Positions 37,716 through 47,554 of a stretch of DNA of 64,000 nt are shown here, piece by piece; position 1 is the stretch's first letter, and each line of letters opens with the position of its first letter. Both the position numbers and the translations under genes were made by a program. The stretch comes from Streptococcus anginosus (GTDB lineage: Bacteria > Bacillota > Bacilli > Lactobacillales > Streptococcaceae): the NCBI RefSeq assembly GCF_001697145.1, contig NZ_CP012719.1:204501-268500 (forward strand), read 5' to 3'. The notes under the pieces are model-generated. The model worked only from the letters and a program-made list of their open reading frames with translations. It made no database searches and was not told where the DNA came from.

Positions 37716-38702
37716 ATGGGAGCAGGTAAAGGACAAAAGCAATATCGCTATTATCGTAAATATCTATTATTTTTTCTGTTTGTCCTTGTATTGGCTGGCT
37801 TAGTTTTCCTCTATGTAAAAGGGAATTCATCAGATAGCAAGCAGGTCAAGATAGGAGCGACCTATATGACGATGAACAATGATTTTTATAAAACCTTAAA
37901 TGCTGAAATTGAGAAAAAAACCAATCAACAAGGAAGTCGACTTTATGTGCGGGACCCAGAATTAGACGAAGACAAGCAAAGTCAGCAGATTGATTATTTT
38001 GTTCAAGAAAGAGTAAATGTGATTGTTATAAACCCAGTTAAGAGTGACAGTCCAAAGATTCTGACTTCTTTAAATAAAGCCAGAAAAGCGGGAATCAAGA
38101 TTATTGTTGTGGATGCACCTGTTAGCAAAGATGCTAAAGTTGATACTACTATTGTGTCAGACAATTATCAAGCCGGTGTGTTGATAGCAAACGATATGAT
38201 GAAACGATTGTCAAGTGCGAAGATTTTACTATTGGAACATCATAACGCTGTGTCTGCGATGGATCGGATTCAAGGATTTTTAGATACGATTAAAGGGCAT
38301 CCTGCTTATCAGGTGGTTTCTAAGCGGGAAACATTGGGGCAGACGGAAGAAAGTATGCCTCAAGTAAAAAAAGCATTGAACGAAGGAATGCAATTTAATG
38401 TGGTCATGTCTTTAAATGATCGTGCTGCAATCGGAGCTCTCGCAGCCATAAAAGATCAAGGTGTGACAGACAAGATTGCAATTTATGGCGTAGATGGCTC
38501 GCCTGATATTAAGAATTTCCTTGCCAACACCAATGATATTCAAGGAACGGTTGCCCAGTCTCCGATTCAAATGGGTAGAAAGGTGACAGAAGTGATTGAG
38601 CACATGATGAAGCATCAAGCCTACAAAGAGGAATATCTCATTCCTGTTCATTTGGTGAATAAAGATAATATCGGGCAATATACAATTACAGGGTGGCAAT
38701 AA
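37716..38702 (+). CDS. levQ: Membrane-anchored periplasmic-binding-type sugar sensor (LevQ-like)
   Basis: A 328-residue RbsB/LacI-type binding protein. Residues about 16-36 form a membrane helix (LLFFLFVLVLAGLVFLYVKG) with no lipobox Cys, so it is anchored by an uncleaved helix. The binding fold follows (VKIGATYMTMNNDFYKTL; VNVIVINPVKSDSPKIL; IIVVDAPVS; YGVDGSPDIKNFL). No transporter permease is nearby. Gene order sensor-kinase-regulator-sensor before a mannose-family PTS matches the S. mutans LevQRST system, where LevQ binds extracellular sugar and signals to LevS. The TAA stop overlaps the kinase ATG by one base. Confidence 0.78.
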   Translation: MGAGKGQKQYRYYRKYLLFFLFVLVLAGLVFLYVKGNSSDSKQVKIGATYMTMNNDFYKTLNAEIEKKTNQQGSRLYVRDPELDEDKQSQQIDYFVQERVNVIVINPVKSDSPKILTSLNKARKAGIKIIVVDAPVSKDAKVDTTIVSDNYQAGVLIANDMMKRLSSAKILLLEHHNAVSAMDRIQGFLDTIKGHPAYQVVSKRETLGQTEESMPQVKKALNEGMQFNVVMSLNDRAAIGALAAIKDQGVTDKIAIYGVDGSPDIKNFLANTNDIQGTVAQSPIQMGRKVTEVIEHMMKHQAYKEEYLIPVHLVNKDNIGQYTITGWQ

Positions 38703-40015
38703 TGAGACGAAATAAAAGTATTTTTTATAGCAAGATTGCTTTAATGGTCATCAATTTCGTTGCCATTGTTTATAATGCCTCTATTTATCTTTTTGCAACA
38801 AATTACGTGGTCGCAAGAGGTTATGCTCATTCACTATTGGGGCGTTTGGATGCTATCCCAGGCTCGCCGAGCTTTAGTTTTTGGATGTCGATTGCCTTTT
38901 ATGCTTGCTTATTATTGGTTTTTTATTACCGTGAGAAGCATCCAAATCAGCTATCTGTTTATGATAAAGTAACTATTATTGAGATTTTGCTGATGTTGGT
39001 TATTTTTGCTGTCTTGTATTCTTCTTATAATGGTCTGATTCTATTGGTTTTTGCGGATATTTTTTACGGTTCTAAGGAATTTAACACCTCCAAAGATCGG
39101 AAATATTGGTTTTCTTTTATCGTTTTGAGCTTTAGTATGTTGCTCGTATCCAACTATGACTTGATGTCGCTTTTTGTTAAATTGCCTTCGTTAGATACTT
39201 ATATTCGCTTTTGTCCAGAATCTATTCGCATGGCACTCCTTTTTGGAAAGAATTTTCTCTTTTCACTAAATCTGGTTGTCTTTATGATTTCTTTGCTATT
39301 CTATATTTTATCTGCAATGACCGAAAAGCACCATATTGAAGAAGAGCTGCGGATGGCAGCGCAAGCCAATCGTGAGTTAAATAGTTATTTAGCCTTATCT
39401 GAAAAAATTGCGGAAGACCGTGAAAGAAAGCGGATTGCCAGAGAAATCCATGATACATTAGGGCATGCTTTGACAGGAATTTCAGCTGGGATTGATGCGG
39501 TTAAAGTATTGGTGGATATTGACAAAAATCGTGCTAAGGAGCAGTTAGAAAATGTTTCTGTGGTTGTGCGAGACGGTATCCGTGATGTGCGAGGCTCGCT
39601 CAATAAAATGCGTCCCGGCGCTCTAGAAAACAATAGTTTAAAAGAAGCATTGCTCAAAATTATTCGAGAATATGAAGCCATTTCTAATTTAGAAATTCAT
39701 TTTCTCTATGAATGGGACACGATTGATTTGGATGTTGCAAAAGAGGATATTGTCTTTCGGGTGATTCAGGAGTCCATTACAAATTCGGTGCGGCATGGAC
39801 ATGCTAAGACGATTTGGATTGAATTGTTAGAAAAAGAGAATTATATCATGACCATACAAGACGATGGGGTCGGCTTTGATGAGCTTCACTATGGTTTCGG
39901 TCTCAAACAAATGCAGGAGCGTTTGGCGATTATTGGTGGGAATGTTCATTTTGAAAATCGCAACGGTTTCTATACCTATATTGAAATTCCGAAAATAGGA
40001 GGAAAGAATGATTAA
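38702..40015 (+). CDS. levS: Sensor histidine kinase (LevS-like, HisKA_3 type)
   Basis: A 437-residue kinase with about six membrane segments in residues 10-205, a short coiled region, then the HisKA_3 domain with His250 in REIHDTLGH. The ATPase follows (VIQESITNSVRHG, DDGVGFDE, GFGLKQMQERL). This is the NarL/LuxR kinase class, matching the LuxR-type regulator encoded next. The stop overlaps the regulator start. Placed with two binding proteins, it most likely receives the sugar signal from them. Confidence 0.87.
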   Translation: MRRNKSIFYSKIALMVINFVAIVYNASIYLFATNYVVARGYAHSLLGRLDAIPGSPSFSFWMSIAFYACLLLVFYYREKHPNQLSVYDKVTIIEILLMLVIFAVLYSSYNGLILLVFADIFYGSKEFNTSKDRKYWFSFIVLSFSMLLVSNYDLMSLFVKLPSLDTYIRFCPESIRMALLFGKNFLFSLNLVVFMISLLFYILSAMTEKHHIEEELRMAAQANRELNSYLALSEKIAEDRERKRIAREIHDTLGHALTGISAGIDAVKVLVDIDKNRAKEQLENVSVVVRDGIRDVRGSLNKMRPGALENNSLKEALLKIIREYEAISNLEIHFLYEWDTIDLDVAKEDIVFRVIQESITNSVRHGHAKTIWIELLEKENYIMTIQDDGVGFDELHYGFGLKQMQERLAIIGGNVHFENRNGFYTYIEIPKIGGKND

Positions 40016-40691
40016 AGTTTTAATTGCAGATGATCAAGCCTTGATTCGTGAGTCTTTACAAATTATTTTATCGGCTCATTCAGATATTGAAGTGGTGGGA
40101 ACAGTCGGTGACGGCAAGGAAGTGCTCGAAAAACTTCACCATATACATCCAGATGTGATTTTGATGGACATTCGAATGCCTGTTATGGATGGCGTTCTCT
40201 GTACAAAGGCGGTCAAAGAACAATATCCAGATATCAAAATTATCATTCTAACAACTTTCGATGATGATGATTTCATTTTTTCAGCATTGAAATATGGCGC
40301 TTCTGGTTACATTTTAAAAGGAGTTTCTACTGAAGAATTGCACCAAGCCATTCAAACGGTTTACAAAGGTGGTGCTATGATTAACCCCAACATTGCTACC
40401 AAAGTGTTTAAAATCTTTTCACAAATGGCACAGTCAAATTTTGCTATTTCTGTTGCCGAAGAAAATGTGGAAGACATGAGTCAGACTGAGTGGAAGATTA
40501 TCCAACAAATTGGTTTTGGAGTTTCAAACAAGGAAATTGCAGCGAAGTTGTTCTTGTCTGAAGGGACAGTGCGGAATTACTTGTCAGGCATTCTGGCGGA
40601 ATTAAATTTGCGAGATCGCACGCAATTAGCTATTTGGGCTGTGCAGACAGGTGTTACCCAACGTGATTTTAGTAAGGACAATGACAAATGA
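40008..40691 (+). CDS. levR: LuxR/NarL-type response regulator (LevR-like)
   Basis: A 227-residue regulator. Receiver domain at 1-120 with the acidic pair DD at 8-9, phosphoacceptor Asp54 (VILMDIRMP) and Lys in GYILKG. The C-terminal HTH spans about 160-215 (EIAAKLFLSEGTVRNYLSGI). It should bind the palindromes upstream of the PTS genes. It overlaps the kinase gene by 8 bp and the next gene by 4 bp. This is the streptococcal LevR, unrelated to the B. subtilis sigma-54 activator of that name. Confidence 0.87.
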   Translation: MIKVLIADDQALIRESLQIILSAHSDIEVVGTVGDGKEVLEKLHHIHPDVILMDIRMPVMDGVLCTKAVKEQYPDIKIIILTTFDDDDFIFSALKYGASGYILKGVSTEELHQAIQTVYKGGAMINPNIATKVFKIFSQMAQSNFAISVAEENVEDMSQTEWKIIQQIGFGVSNKEIAAKLFLSEGTVRNYLSGILAELNLRDRTQLAIWAVQTGVTQRDFSKDNDK

Positions 40692-41974
40692 AGTGGCGGA
40701 TGAGGTATTTGACGATGTTCGTCTCGGCTCTCCTTTTAGTGACCCTTAGCTTTGTTTTATGGACTTCCAATCAAAAAAAGATTTTGCGAATTGGAGTGTA
40801 TGCAGGCAGCAGCTGGGACGTTCCGAATAGTCGTGAGAATAGAGTATTAGACAATATTATCCGCCAATTTGAAAAGTCACATCCCAATGTCAAAGTCGTC
40901 TATGAGAGCGGCATTCCTAAAAAGGACTATGACAATTGGCTAGCAGAAAAGATTCTAAAAGGTGAACAACCAGATGTGTTTATGGTGCCTGAAAATGATT
41001 TTTCTATGTTAGCGGCTTCTGGGGCTTTTAAATCCTTGGATTCTTTGATTAGTAAAGAGGAGGCTGCGGCTTACTATCCAGTTGCTTATCAAGCTGGGCT
41101 ATATCAGGGACACAGTTATGCTTTACCGATTGAAAGCAATCCTATCATGATGTGTGTCAATAAGGATTTGCTGGAAAAAGAAGGCATTTCGATTCCTGAT
41201 TCCAATTGGACTTTAGAAGACTTATATGCAATTTGTCAAAAAGTCACAAAGGATACAAATGGTGACGGTTTGATTGACCAGTATGGCATTACGGATTATA
41301 CTTGGAAACAGGCTCTGGTAGCTTATAAGGGGCATTTGAGAAATCAAAGTGGTGTCAATGTTGATAGTGTGGAAATGCATCAAGCACTCTCCTTTATCAG
41401 TAAATTGGATTCATTAAATCAACGGTACAAGGTAACGTCAAATGATTTTGATGAAGGTAAGGTAGCCTTTTATCCCATGAGTTTGGCTCAATATCGAACC
41501 TATAAACCCTATCCCTACCATGTGGCAAAATATTCTAGATTTTCTTGGACCTGCATTCCTATGCCAGCCGCTAAAGCGGGCATTCCTGCGACCCAAGTGA
41601 AAACGTCTCTTTTTGCTATGTCTTCAAAGACAAAACAGGATAAATTAGCTTGGGAGTTTATGAAATTGCTGTGTCAAAATCAAAAAAATCAGCAAGAACT
41701 ATTTGCAAAATCACAAGGGACCTCTGTCTTGACATCAGTTGTCAAAAGCAGTCAGACGAAAAAGATTTTACAGGCAGATGATTTGGGGCTAGATTCGCTG
41801 ACATCGCAACGACTGGATCATATGATGAAGCATTCGGTGTTAGATATTAGCAGAGACTTAGATTATCATTCTTTGGAACGACTGGATTATTTACTAGGAA
41901 ATGCTCTCAAAAACAATGAAATAGACAGTATCTTACCAAGTATTCAAAGGGAAATGGAAGAAACAGGCAAATAG
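40688..41974 (+). CDS. levT: Extracellular sugar-binding protein (LevT-like)
   Basis: A 428-residue family 1 solute-binding protein (MalE type). The N-terminal helix (LTMFVSALLLVTLSFVLW) has no lipobox Cys. The mature part shows FEKSHPNVKVVYESG, QPDVFMVPENDF and YALPIESNPIMMCVNKDL. A calcium-loop-like DTNGDGLIDQYG lies at about 195-206. No ABC permease is adjacent, so sensing fits better than transport. In S. mutans LevT is the second sugar-binding subunit of the four-component sensor. A terminator follows. Confidence 0.77.
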   Translation: MKWRMRYLTMFVSALLLVTLSFVLWTSNQKKILRIGVYAGSSWDVPNSRENRVLDNIIRQFEKSHPNVKVVYESGIPKKDYDNWLAEKILKGEQPDVFMVPENDFSMLAASGAFKSLDSLISKEEAAAYYPVAYQAGLYQGHSYALPIESNPIMMCVNKDLLEKEGISIPDSNWTLEDLYAICQKVTKDTNGDGLIDQYGITDYTWKQALVAYKGHLRNQSGVNVDSVEMHQALSFISKLDSLNQRYKVTSNDFDEGKVAFYPMSLAQYRTYKPYPYHVAKYSRFSWTCIPMPAAKAGIPATQVKTSLFAMSSKTKQDKLAWEFMKLLCQNQKNQQELFAKSQGTSVLTSVVKSSQTKKILQADDLGLDSLTSQRLDHMMKHSVLDISRDLDYHSLERLDYLLGNALKNNEIDSILPSIQREMEETGK

Positions 41975-41997
41975 AGATTTAACGAAGAATAAATATC

Positions 41998-42046
41998 AAA
42001 ATAGTCAGATGAGAGATTTAGCTCAAAGCTGGCTATTTTTCTTTTT
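41998..42046 (+). terminator. Terminator after the lev sensor operon
   Basis: AAATAGTCAG / CTGGCTATTT stem with a 21-nt loop and T-rich tail. Confidence 0.7.
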
Positions 42047-42054
42047 GAAAAACT

Positions 42055-42110
42055 ATATGACATTTGTCATATTTTAACTAACAAATGTCATCTTTACAAA
42101 GTGACATTTG
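42055..42110 (+). promoter_or_regulatory. Palindromic operator cluster upstream of levD
   Basis: ATATGACA-TT-TGTCATAT (42055-42072) is a perfect 8-bp-arm palindrome. CAAATGTCA (42082-42090) and TGACATTTG (42102-42110) form a second inverted repeat with 9-bp arms. All four half-sites share TGACA. They are probable binding sites for the LevR-like regulator. Confidence 0.7.
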
Positions 42111-42116
42111 ACAATG

Positions 42117-42130
42117 TGAAACCGGTTCCA
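42117..42130 (+). promoter_or_regulatory. cre site upstream of levD
   Basis: TGAAACCGGTTCCA matches the CcpA consensus with one mismatch. It lies 40 bp before levD, just after a TTGACA (42108-42113) that may be the -35 box. Confidence 0.72.
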
Positions 42131-42170
42131 GATTTAGTAAAATAAAGACAGAAATGAAGGGGGAAAGAAC

Positions 42171-42605
42171 ATGAAATATCTAGTACTAGTCAGTCATGGT
42201 GGACTAGCAGAAGGTGTGCAAAGCTCATTGAAGATGTTTGCTGGTGATAAGACCGACCAAGTCATTGCAGTAGGTCTGAAAGAAGGCAAGTCTGTTGATG
42301 ATTTCGCTCTTGACTTTCGTCAAGCGTTAGCAAATCTGGGAACAGAAGATACGGTTTTGGTGTTGGCAGACATTGTCGGAGGAAGCCCTTTGACGACAGC
42401 TTGCAACGTTTTGTCAGAACTTGGTAAGTTAAACACGGCAGTCGTACTTGGTGGTCTCAATTTGACAATGGCACTCACAGGCTTAGTAATGAAGGATATG
42501 TTGGAAGGAAAAGACTTGGCACAAGCCATTCTCTCAGAAGCATCCGCAGCTCTGCAAGAATTTGATGTGACTGCTAGTGATGAAGATGACGAAGATGATA
42601 TTTAA
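42171..42605 (+). CDS. levD: Mannose-family PTS, IIA component (LevD-like)
   Basis: A 144-residue EIIA of the mannose/fructose/sorbose family. His9 in LVLVSHGGLAEG is the phosphorylation site. ADIVGGSPLTTACN is a family signature. The acidic tail (DEDDEDDI) is notable and is echoed at the IIC C-terminus. GAAGGGGGAAAG precedes the ATG. First gene of the PTS operon. In S. mutans LevDEFG transports fructose and mannose. Confidence 0.87.
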   Translation: MKYLVLVSHGGLAEGVQSSLKMFAGDKTDQVIAVGLKEGKSVDDFALDFRQALANLGTEDTVLVLADIVGGSPLTTACNVLSELGKLNTAVVLGGLNLTMALTGLVMKDMLEGKDLAQAILSEASAALQEFDVTASDEDDEDDI

Positions 42606-42628
42606 GAAGAAATAAAAGGAGATTTATC

Positions 42629-43123
42629 ATGACAATTTCATTTGTACGTATTGATGACCGTATGATTCACGGTCAAACAGTAACTCGTTGGGCAAAAGAA
42701 TATCCTTGTGACGGCTTAGTTGCTGTCAATAATGCTGCAGCAGGAAATGCAGTTTTGAAACAAGCCTACAAAGCAGCTTCTGATAAAAAAACATTTGTTT
42801 GGACAAAAGAAGCATGGAAAGAAAAATCACAAAAGGTATTGGATTCCGATAGTCGCTATTTCTTGATTACTAAAAATCCAATTGATATGAAAGAAATACT
42901 AGTTGATCAAGGTTTTGTGCCTGGTGATATCAAAGAAATCATCGTTGGTCCAGCTAATGATCGTCCGGGTGCTACTAAATTGGGAAACAATCAATCCATT
43001 ACACAGGAAGAAGCAGAAGCACTTGAAGCAATTCAAAAAGCTGGCTATAAAGTGAAATTCCAACTCTTACCAGATGTGTCTATTGGCTATTGGGACGATT
43101 TCAAGTCTAAATTCGGTTTTTAA
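42629..43123 (+). CDS. levE: Mannose-family PTS, IIB component (LevE-like)
   Basis: A 164-residue EIIB-Man domain. The phosphohistidine is His14 in RIDDRMIHGQTVTRW. The C-terminal LLPDVSIGYWDDF is typical of the family. It moves phosphate from IIA to the sugar. AAAGGAGATTTATC precedes the ATG; 23 bp after levD. Confidence 0.9.
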   Translation: MTISFVRIDDRMIHGQTVTRWAKEYPCDGLVAVNNAAAGNAVLKQAYKAASDKKTFVWTKEAWKEKSQKVLDSDSRYFLITKNPIDMKEILVDQGFVPGDIKEIIVGPANDRPGATKLGNNQSITQEEAEALEAIQKAGYKVKFQLLPDVSIGYWDDFKSKFGF

Positions 43124-43155
43124 TAAAATATAATAAGCATTAAGGAGGCTTTATT

Positions 43156-44004
43156 ATGACAATTTCGTGGTTTCAAGCCGCTTTATTAGGGTTATTTGCC
43201 TGTCTATCATCCATGCCTGGACTAGGTGGTACATCCATTGGTAACTATACTCTTGGACGCCCACTTGTAGGTGGTCTCGTTTCAGGACTGATCCTAGGAG
43301 ATGTGAAATTAGGTATCATCTGTGGGGTTGCGATGCAACTTGTTTACATTGCTTTGGTAACACCTGGCGGTACTGTTTCAGCTGACGTTCGTGCGGTTTC
43401 TTATATTGGGATTCCTCTGGCAATGGTTGCTATTCAATCACAAGGACTGTCACTTGATTCTGCAGATGCTGCTAACTTGGCTAAATCAATGGGAACACTC
43501 GTTGGTACAGTCGGTACAGTTCTTTTCTATGGTACAGCTACTATGAATCTACTTTGGCAACATATTGGCTGGAAAGCTGTTGAAAAAGGTGAATTTAAAC
43601 GCTTATATGTGGTAGACTGGGGCTTCCCATGGATTTCCCATTTAGTATTCTCATTCTTGCCAACGCTTATTATGTGTAAATTAGGTGCCGATGCGGTTAC
43701 TGCTTTAAAAACAGCTCTTCCATTGGATGGTATTCCAATGAAAACCCTCTTTACGGTCGGCTCTCTCCTTCCATGTGTCGGAATTGCCATCCTCTTAAAA
43801 CAAATCGTTGAAAAAGCTGTTGATTTCATTCCATTCTTTGTTGGATTTACTTTAGCAGCTTCATTAGGACTTAACCTTGTATCTTGTGCAGTCATTTCAT
43901 TAATCTTTGCAGTATTATTCTATGAAATTCAAATGGCGAAAAATGTAAGAGCACAAGCGGCTGCTAGTGCAAGTTTTGATGATGACGATGAGGAGGATAT
44001 TTAA
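43156..44004 (+). CDS. levF: Mannose-family PTS, IIC component (LevF-like)
   Basis: A 282-residue integral membrane subunit with about seven hydrophobic segments, forming the sugar channel with IID. Family features: GRPLVGGLVSGLILGDVKLGIICG near the N-terminus and VTPGGTVSADVRAVSYIG. The C-terminal tail is acidic (FDDDDEEDI). GGAGG precedes the ATG. The levG ATG follows the stop by one base. Confidence 0.9.
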   Translation: MTISWFQAALLGLFACLSSMPGLGGTSIGNYTLGRPLVGGLVSGLILGDVKLGIICGVAMQLVYIALVTPGGTVSADVRAVSYIGIPLAMVAIQSQGLSLDSADAANLAKSMGTLVGTVGTVLFYGTATMNLLWQHIGWKAVEKGEFKRLYVVDWGFPWISHLVFSFLPTLIMCKLGADAVTALKTALPLDGIPMKTLFTVGSLLPCVGIAILLKQIVEKAVDFIPFFVGFTLAASLGLNLVSCAVISLIFAVLFYEIQMAKNVRAQAAASASFDDDDEEDI

Positions 44005-44005
44005 A

Positions 44006-44836
44006 ATGGTTAAATTAACGAAAAAAACATTAGGAAAATCTTTTCATCATTGGTATTATGGGAACTTAACTTGCTTCTCACAAGAACACATGCAAACCTT
44101 TGGATATCTGGCTTCAATGCTACCAATTGTGGAAGAATTATATTCTAAAAAAGAAGATCAAGCAAAAGCAATGCACACCTACACCGCATTCTTTAACACG
44201 GAGCCGCAATTAGGTGCATTGATTGTAGGGATTACAGCAGGTTTAGAAGAAGCGCGTGCGAATGGGGCTGATGGAGTAGATGATGAAACAATTAACGGTC
44301 TTCGTGCTGGTCTCATGGGACCTGTTGCAGGAATTGGTGATTCACTGATTGTTGGTACCTTGATTCCGATTATACTAGGTATTGCTCTCGGTTTGTCAAA
44401 TGGTGGCTCACCACTTGGTGCGATTTTCTATATCGTGGTTTGGAACTTGCTCGCCTACTTTGGTATGAAATTCGCCTACTTTAAAGGGTACGAACTAGGA
44501 GATAAAGCAGTTGAATTTCTTGTAGGCCCTCAAGGACAAGCTATCCGTAAGTCTGTGTCTATCATTGGTGGTATGGTCATCGGTGCGGTTGCAGCGACAT
44601 GGGTACCTGTTAAGACAGCTTTCAAATTGAAAGATTCTTCAGGGAAAGCCTTCTTGGTTTTACAAAGCCAATTAGACGGTGTTTATCCAGGTTTATTGAC
44701 AGCTTTGTTTATCGTCTTTTGCTGGTGGTTGATGGCGAAGAAAAACCTTTCACCAATTAAAGTAATGTTGCTTCTCGTTGTAGTAGCCTTCCTTGGTGTA
44801 TTGGTTGGGTTCTTCAACCCAGGATTGAAATACTAA
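44006..44836 (+). CDS. levG: Mannose-family PTS, IID component (LevG-like)
   Basis: A 276-residue IID subunit that begins MVKLTKKTLGKSFHHWYYGN. It has the family segments GLMGPVAGIGDSLIVGTLIPI and a hydrophobic C-terminal end ending NPGLKY. The start is ATG 44006, with GAGGAGGAT upstream inside the levF end; longer in-frame starts within levF lack support. Confidence 0.9.
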   Translation: MVKLTKKTLGKSFHHWYYGNLTCFSQEHMQTFGYLASMLPIVEELYSKKEDQAKAMHTYTAFFNTEPQLGALIVGITAGLEEARANGADGVDDETINGLRAGLMGPVAGIGDSLIVGTLIPIILGIALGLSNGGSPLGAIFYIVVWNLLAYFGMKFAYFKGYELGDKAVEFLVGPQGQAIRKSVSIIGGMVIGAVAATWVPVKTAFKLKDSSGKAFLVLQSQLDGVYPGLLTALFIVFCWWLMAKKNLSPIKVMLLLVVVAFLGVLVGFFNPGLKY

Positions 44837-44851
44837 AAATAGGAGAAAATT

Positions 44852-45142
44852 ATGACAGAACAAGAATTGATTCAAGGCTATGAAACGGAAATTCAATATC
44901 AAAAACACATGATTGAAAATCTCGGACGTTGGTTTAGTCTCTTCTTTACCATTGCTAGTATCGGTCTTGTTCTGGTCTATTTTTTCCGTCAAATCAATCT
45001 CATTGCCTTTGTTCTTGGAATGATCCTAGCAGTGTTGGGAATATTAGCCATGCTTGTCTTTGGTTATGGTATTTACAAAGGACGACTGAATCTTCAAAGA
45101 GTCATTGATGATTTTGAAGAAAAATTAAGATTGGTTCGATAA
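44852..45142 (+). CDS. Small membrane protein of the lev operon (LevX-like)
   Basis: A 96-residue protein with two hydrophobic helices (about 30-47 and 50-73: LFFTIASIGLVLVYFF; LIAFVLGMILAVLGILAMLVFGYGIY) between charged ends (QELIQGYETEIQYQKHMIENLGRW; VIDDFEEKLRLVR). GGAGAAAATT precedes the ATG, 15 bp after levG. A small gene in the same place in S. mutans is called levX; its function is unclear. Last gene of the operon, before a terminator. Confidence 0.65.
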   Translation: MTEQELIQGYETEIQYQKHMIENLGRWFSLFFTIASIGLVLVYFFRQINLIAFVLGMILAVLGILAMLVFGYGIYKGRLNLQRVIDDFEEKLRLVR

Positions 45143-45163
45143 AAATTTATTTGCTTTCCCCCT

Positions 45164-45193
45164 AAAAACTTTGTCGTTTGACAGAGTTTTTTT
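45164..45193 (+). terminator. Terminator between the lev operon and groES
   Basis: AAAACT-TGTC / GACA-AGTTTT stem, loop GTTT, then seven Ts. It leads almost directly into the groE promoter. Confidence 0.82.
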
Positions 45194-45194
45194 C

Positions 45195-45222
45195 TTGACT
45201 ATTTCTGACCAAGTGATACAAT
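45195..45222 (+). promoter_or_regulatory. Sigma-A promoter of groESL
   Basis: TTGACT at 45195-45200 and TACAAT at 45217-45222, spacing 16 bp. Confidence 0.8.
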
Positions 45223-45236
45223 AGAAAATGTAAATA

Positions 45237-45263
45237 TTAGCACTCGCACTTGTAGAGTGCTAA
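45237..45263 (+). promoter_or_regulatory. CIRCE element (HrcA operator)
   Basis: TTAGCACTC-N9-GAGTGCTAA, a perfect match to the CIRCE consensus, at the start of the groES leader. HrcA binds here and represses until heat shock. Confidence 0.97.
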
Positions 45264-45286
45264 AACAAGATATTGGAGGTAAACAA

Positions 45287-45568
45287 ATGCTTAAACCATT
45301 AGGCGACCGTGTGGTCCTAAAAGTAGAAGAAAGAGAACAAAAAGTTGGTGGCTTTGTCATTGCAGGAGCAGGACAAGATGCAACGAAGACGGCAAAAGTT
45401 ATAGCTGTCGGGGAAGGAATTCGTACGCTCAACGGTGAACTCGTTGCTCCAAGCGTGAAGGCCGATGATACTGTTCTCGTTGAAAGCCATGCAGGAATTG
45501 AAGTCAAAGACGGCGAAGAAAAGTATCTCGTTGTCAATGAGACAAATATTCTAGCGATTGTTGAATAA
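45287..45568 (+). CDS. groES: Co-chaperonin GroES
   Basis: A 93-residue GroES that caps the GroEL ring. [15 protein letters not shown] at the start and the dome/mobile loop region [10 protein letters not shown] are visible, with [11 protein letters not shown] at the end. The start is ATG 45287 with TTGGAGG 7 nt upstream; a longer frame would start inside CIRCE. Confidence 0.97.
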   Translation: MLKPLGDRVVLKVEEREQKVGGFVIAGAGQDATKTAKVIAVGEGIRTLNGELVAPSVKADDTVLVESHAGIEVKDGEEKYLVVNETNILAIVE

Positions 45569-45573
45569 ATTAA

Positions 45574-47223
<1,650 letters not shown>

Positions 47224-47554
47224 TTTAAGAAATACAGTTCTTAATCATGTTCAATTTTGTACAAGATTACTTTTATATTAAAGTGTAAGCGTGTCCTCAA
47301 GGATATTAAAAAGAGAAGTGGTGATGGATTCAATAAATCCAAGCTCGCTTCTCTTTTTATTATTTTTTAGTTTGGGCACATAAGATAGGTACAGAGAAGA
47401 CAAACGAAACAGAATGATTGTTCATTGAATATTAGAGATTTATTCTCTCTTGCTGAATAAATTCGTGTTGTCATGAGAATGATATTCTATTCTGTCTATT
47501 TGTCACTACTCCCTTTCTGTGGTAAAATAGTGATACATTTCTAAGGAGAAAACG
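47224..47554. other. Gap between groEL and queH
   Basis: A 331-bp stretch holding only the groEL terminator (47308-47360). The rest shows no gene-like frame or repeat; a queH promoter should lie near 47500 but no clear -35/-10 pair stands out beyond GGTAAAATAGT. Confidence 0.5.
47308..47360 (+). terminator. Terminator of groESL
   Basis: AAAAAGAGAAG / CTTCTCTTTTT outer stem and TGGATT / AATCCA inner stem, followed by T-rich sequence. Confidence 0.88.

Noticed and set aside
45165..45236. CtsR box near the groE promoter
   Set aside because: TTTGACA and TGACC fragments occur, but no tandem GGTCAAA heptads with correct spacing. Only CIRCE is supported.
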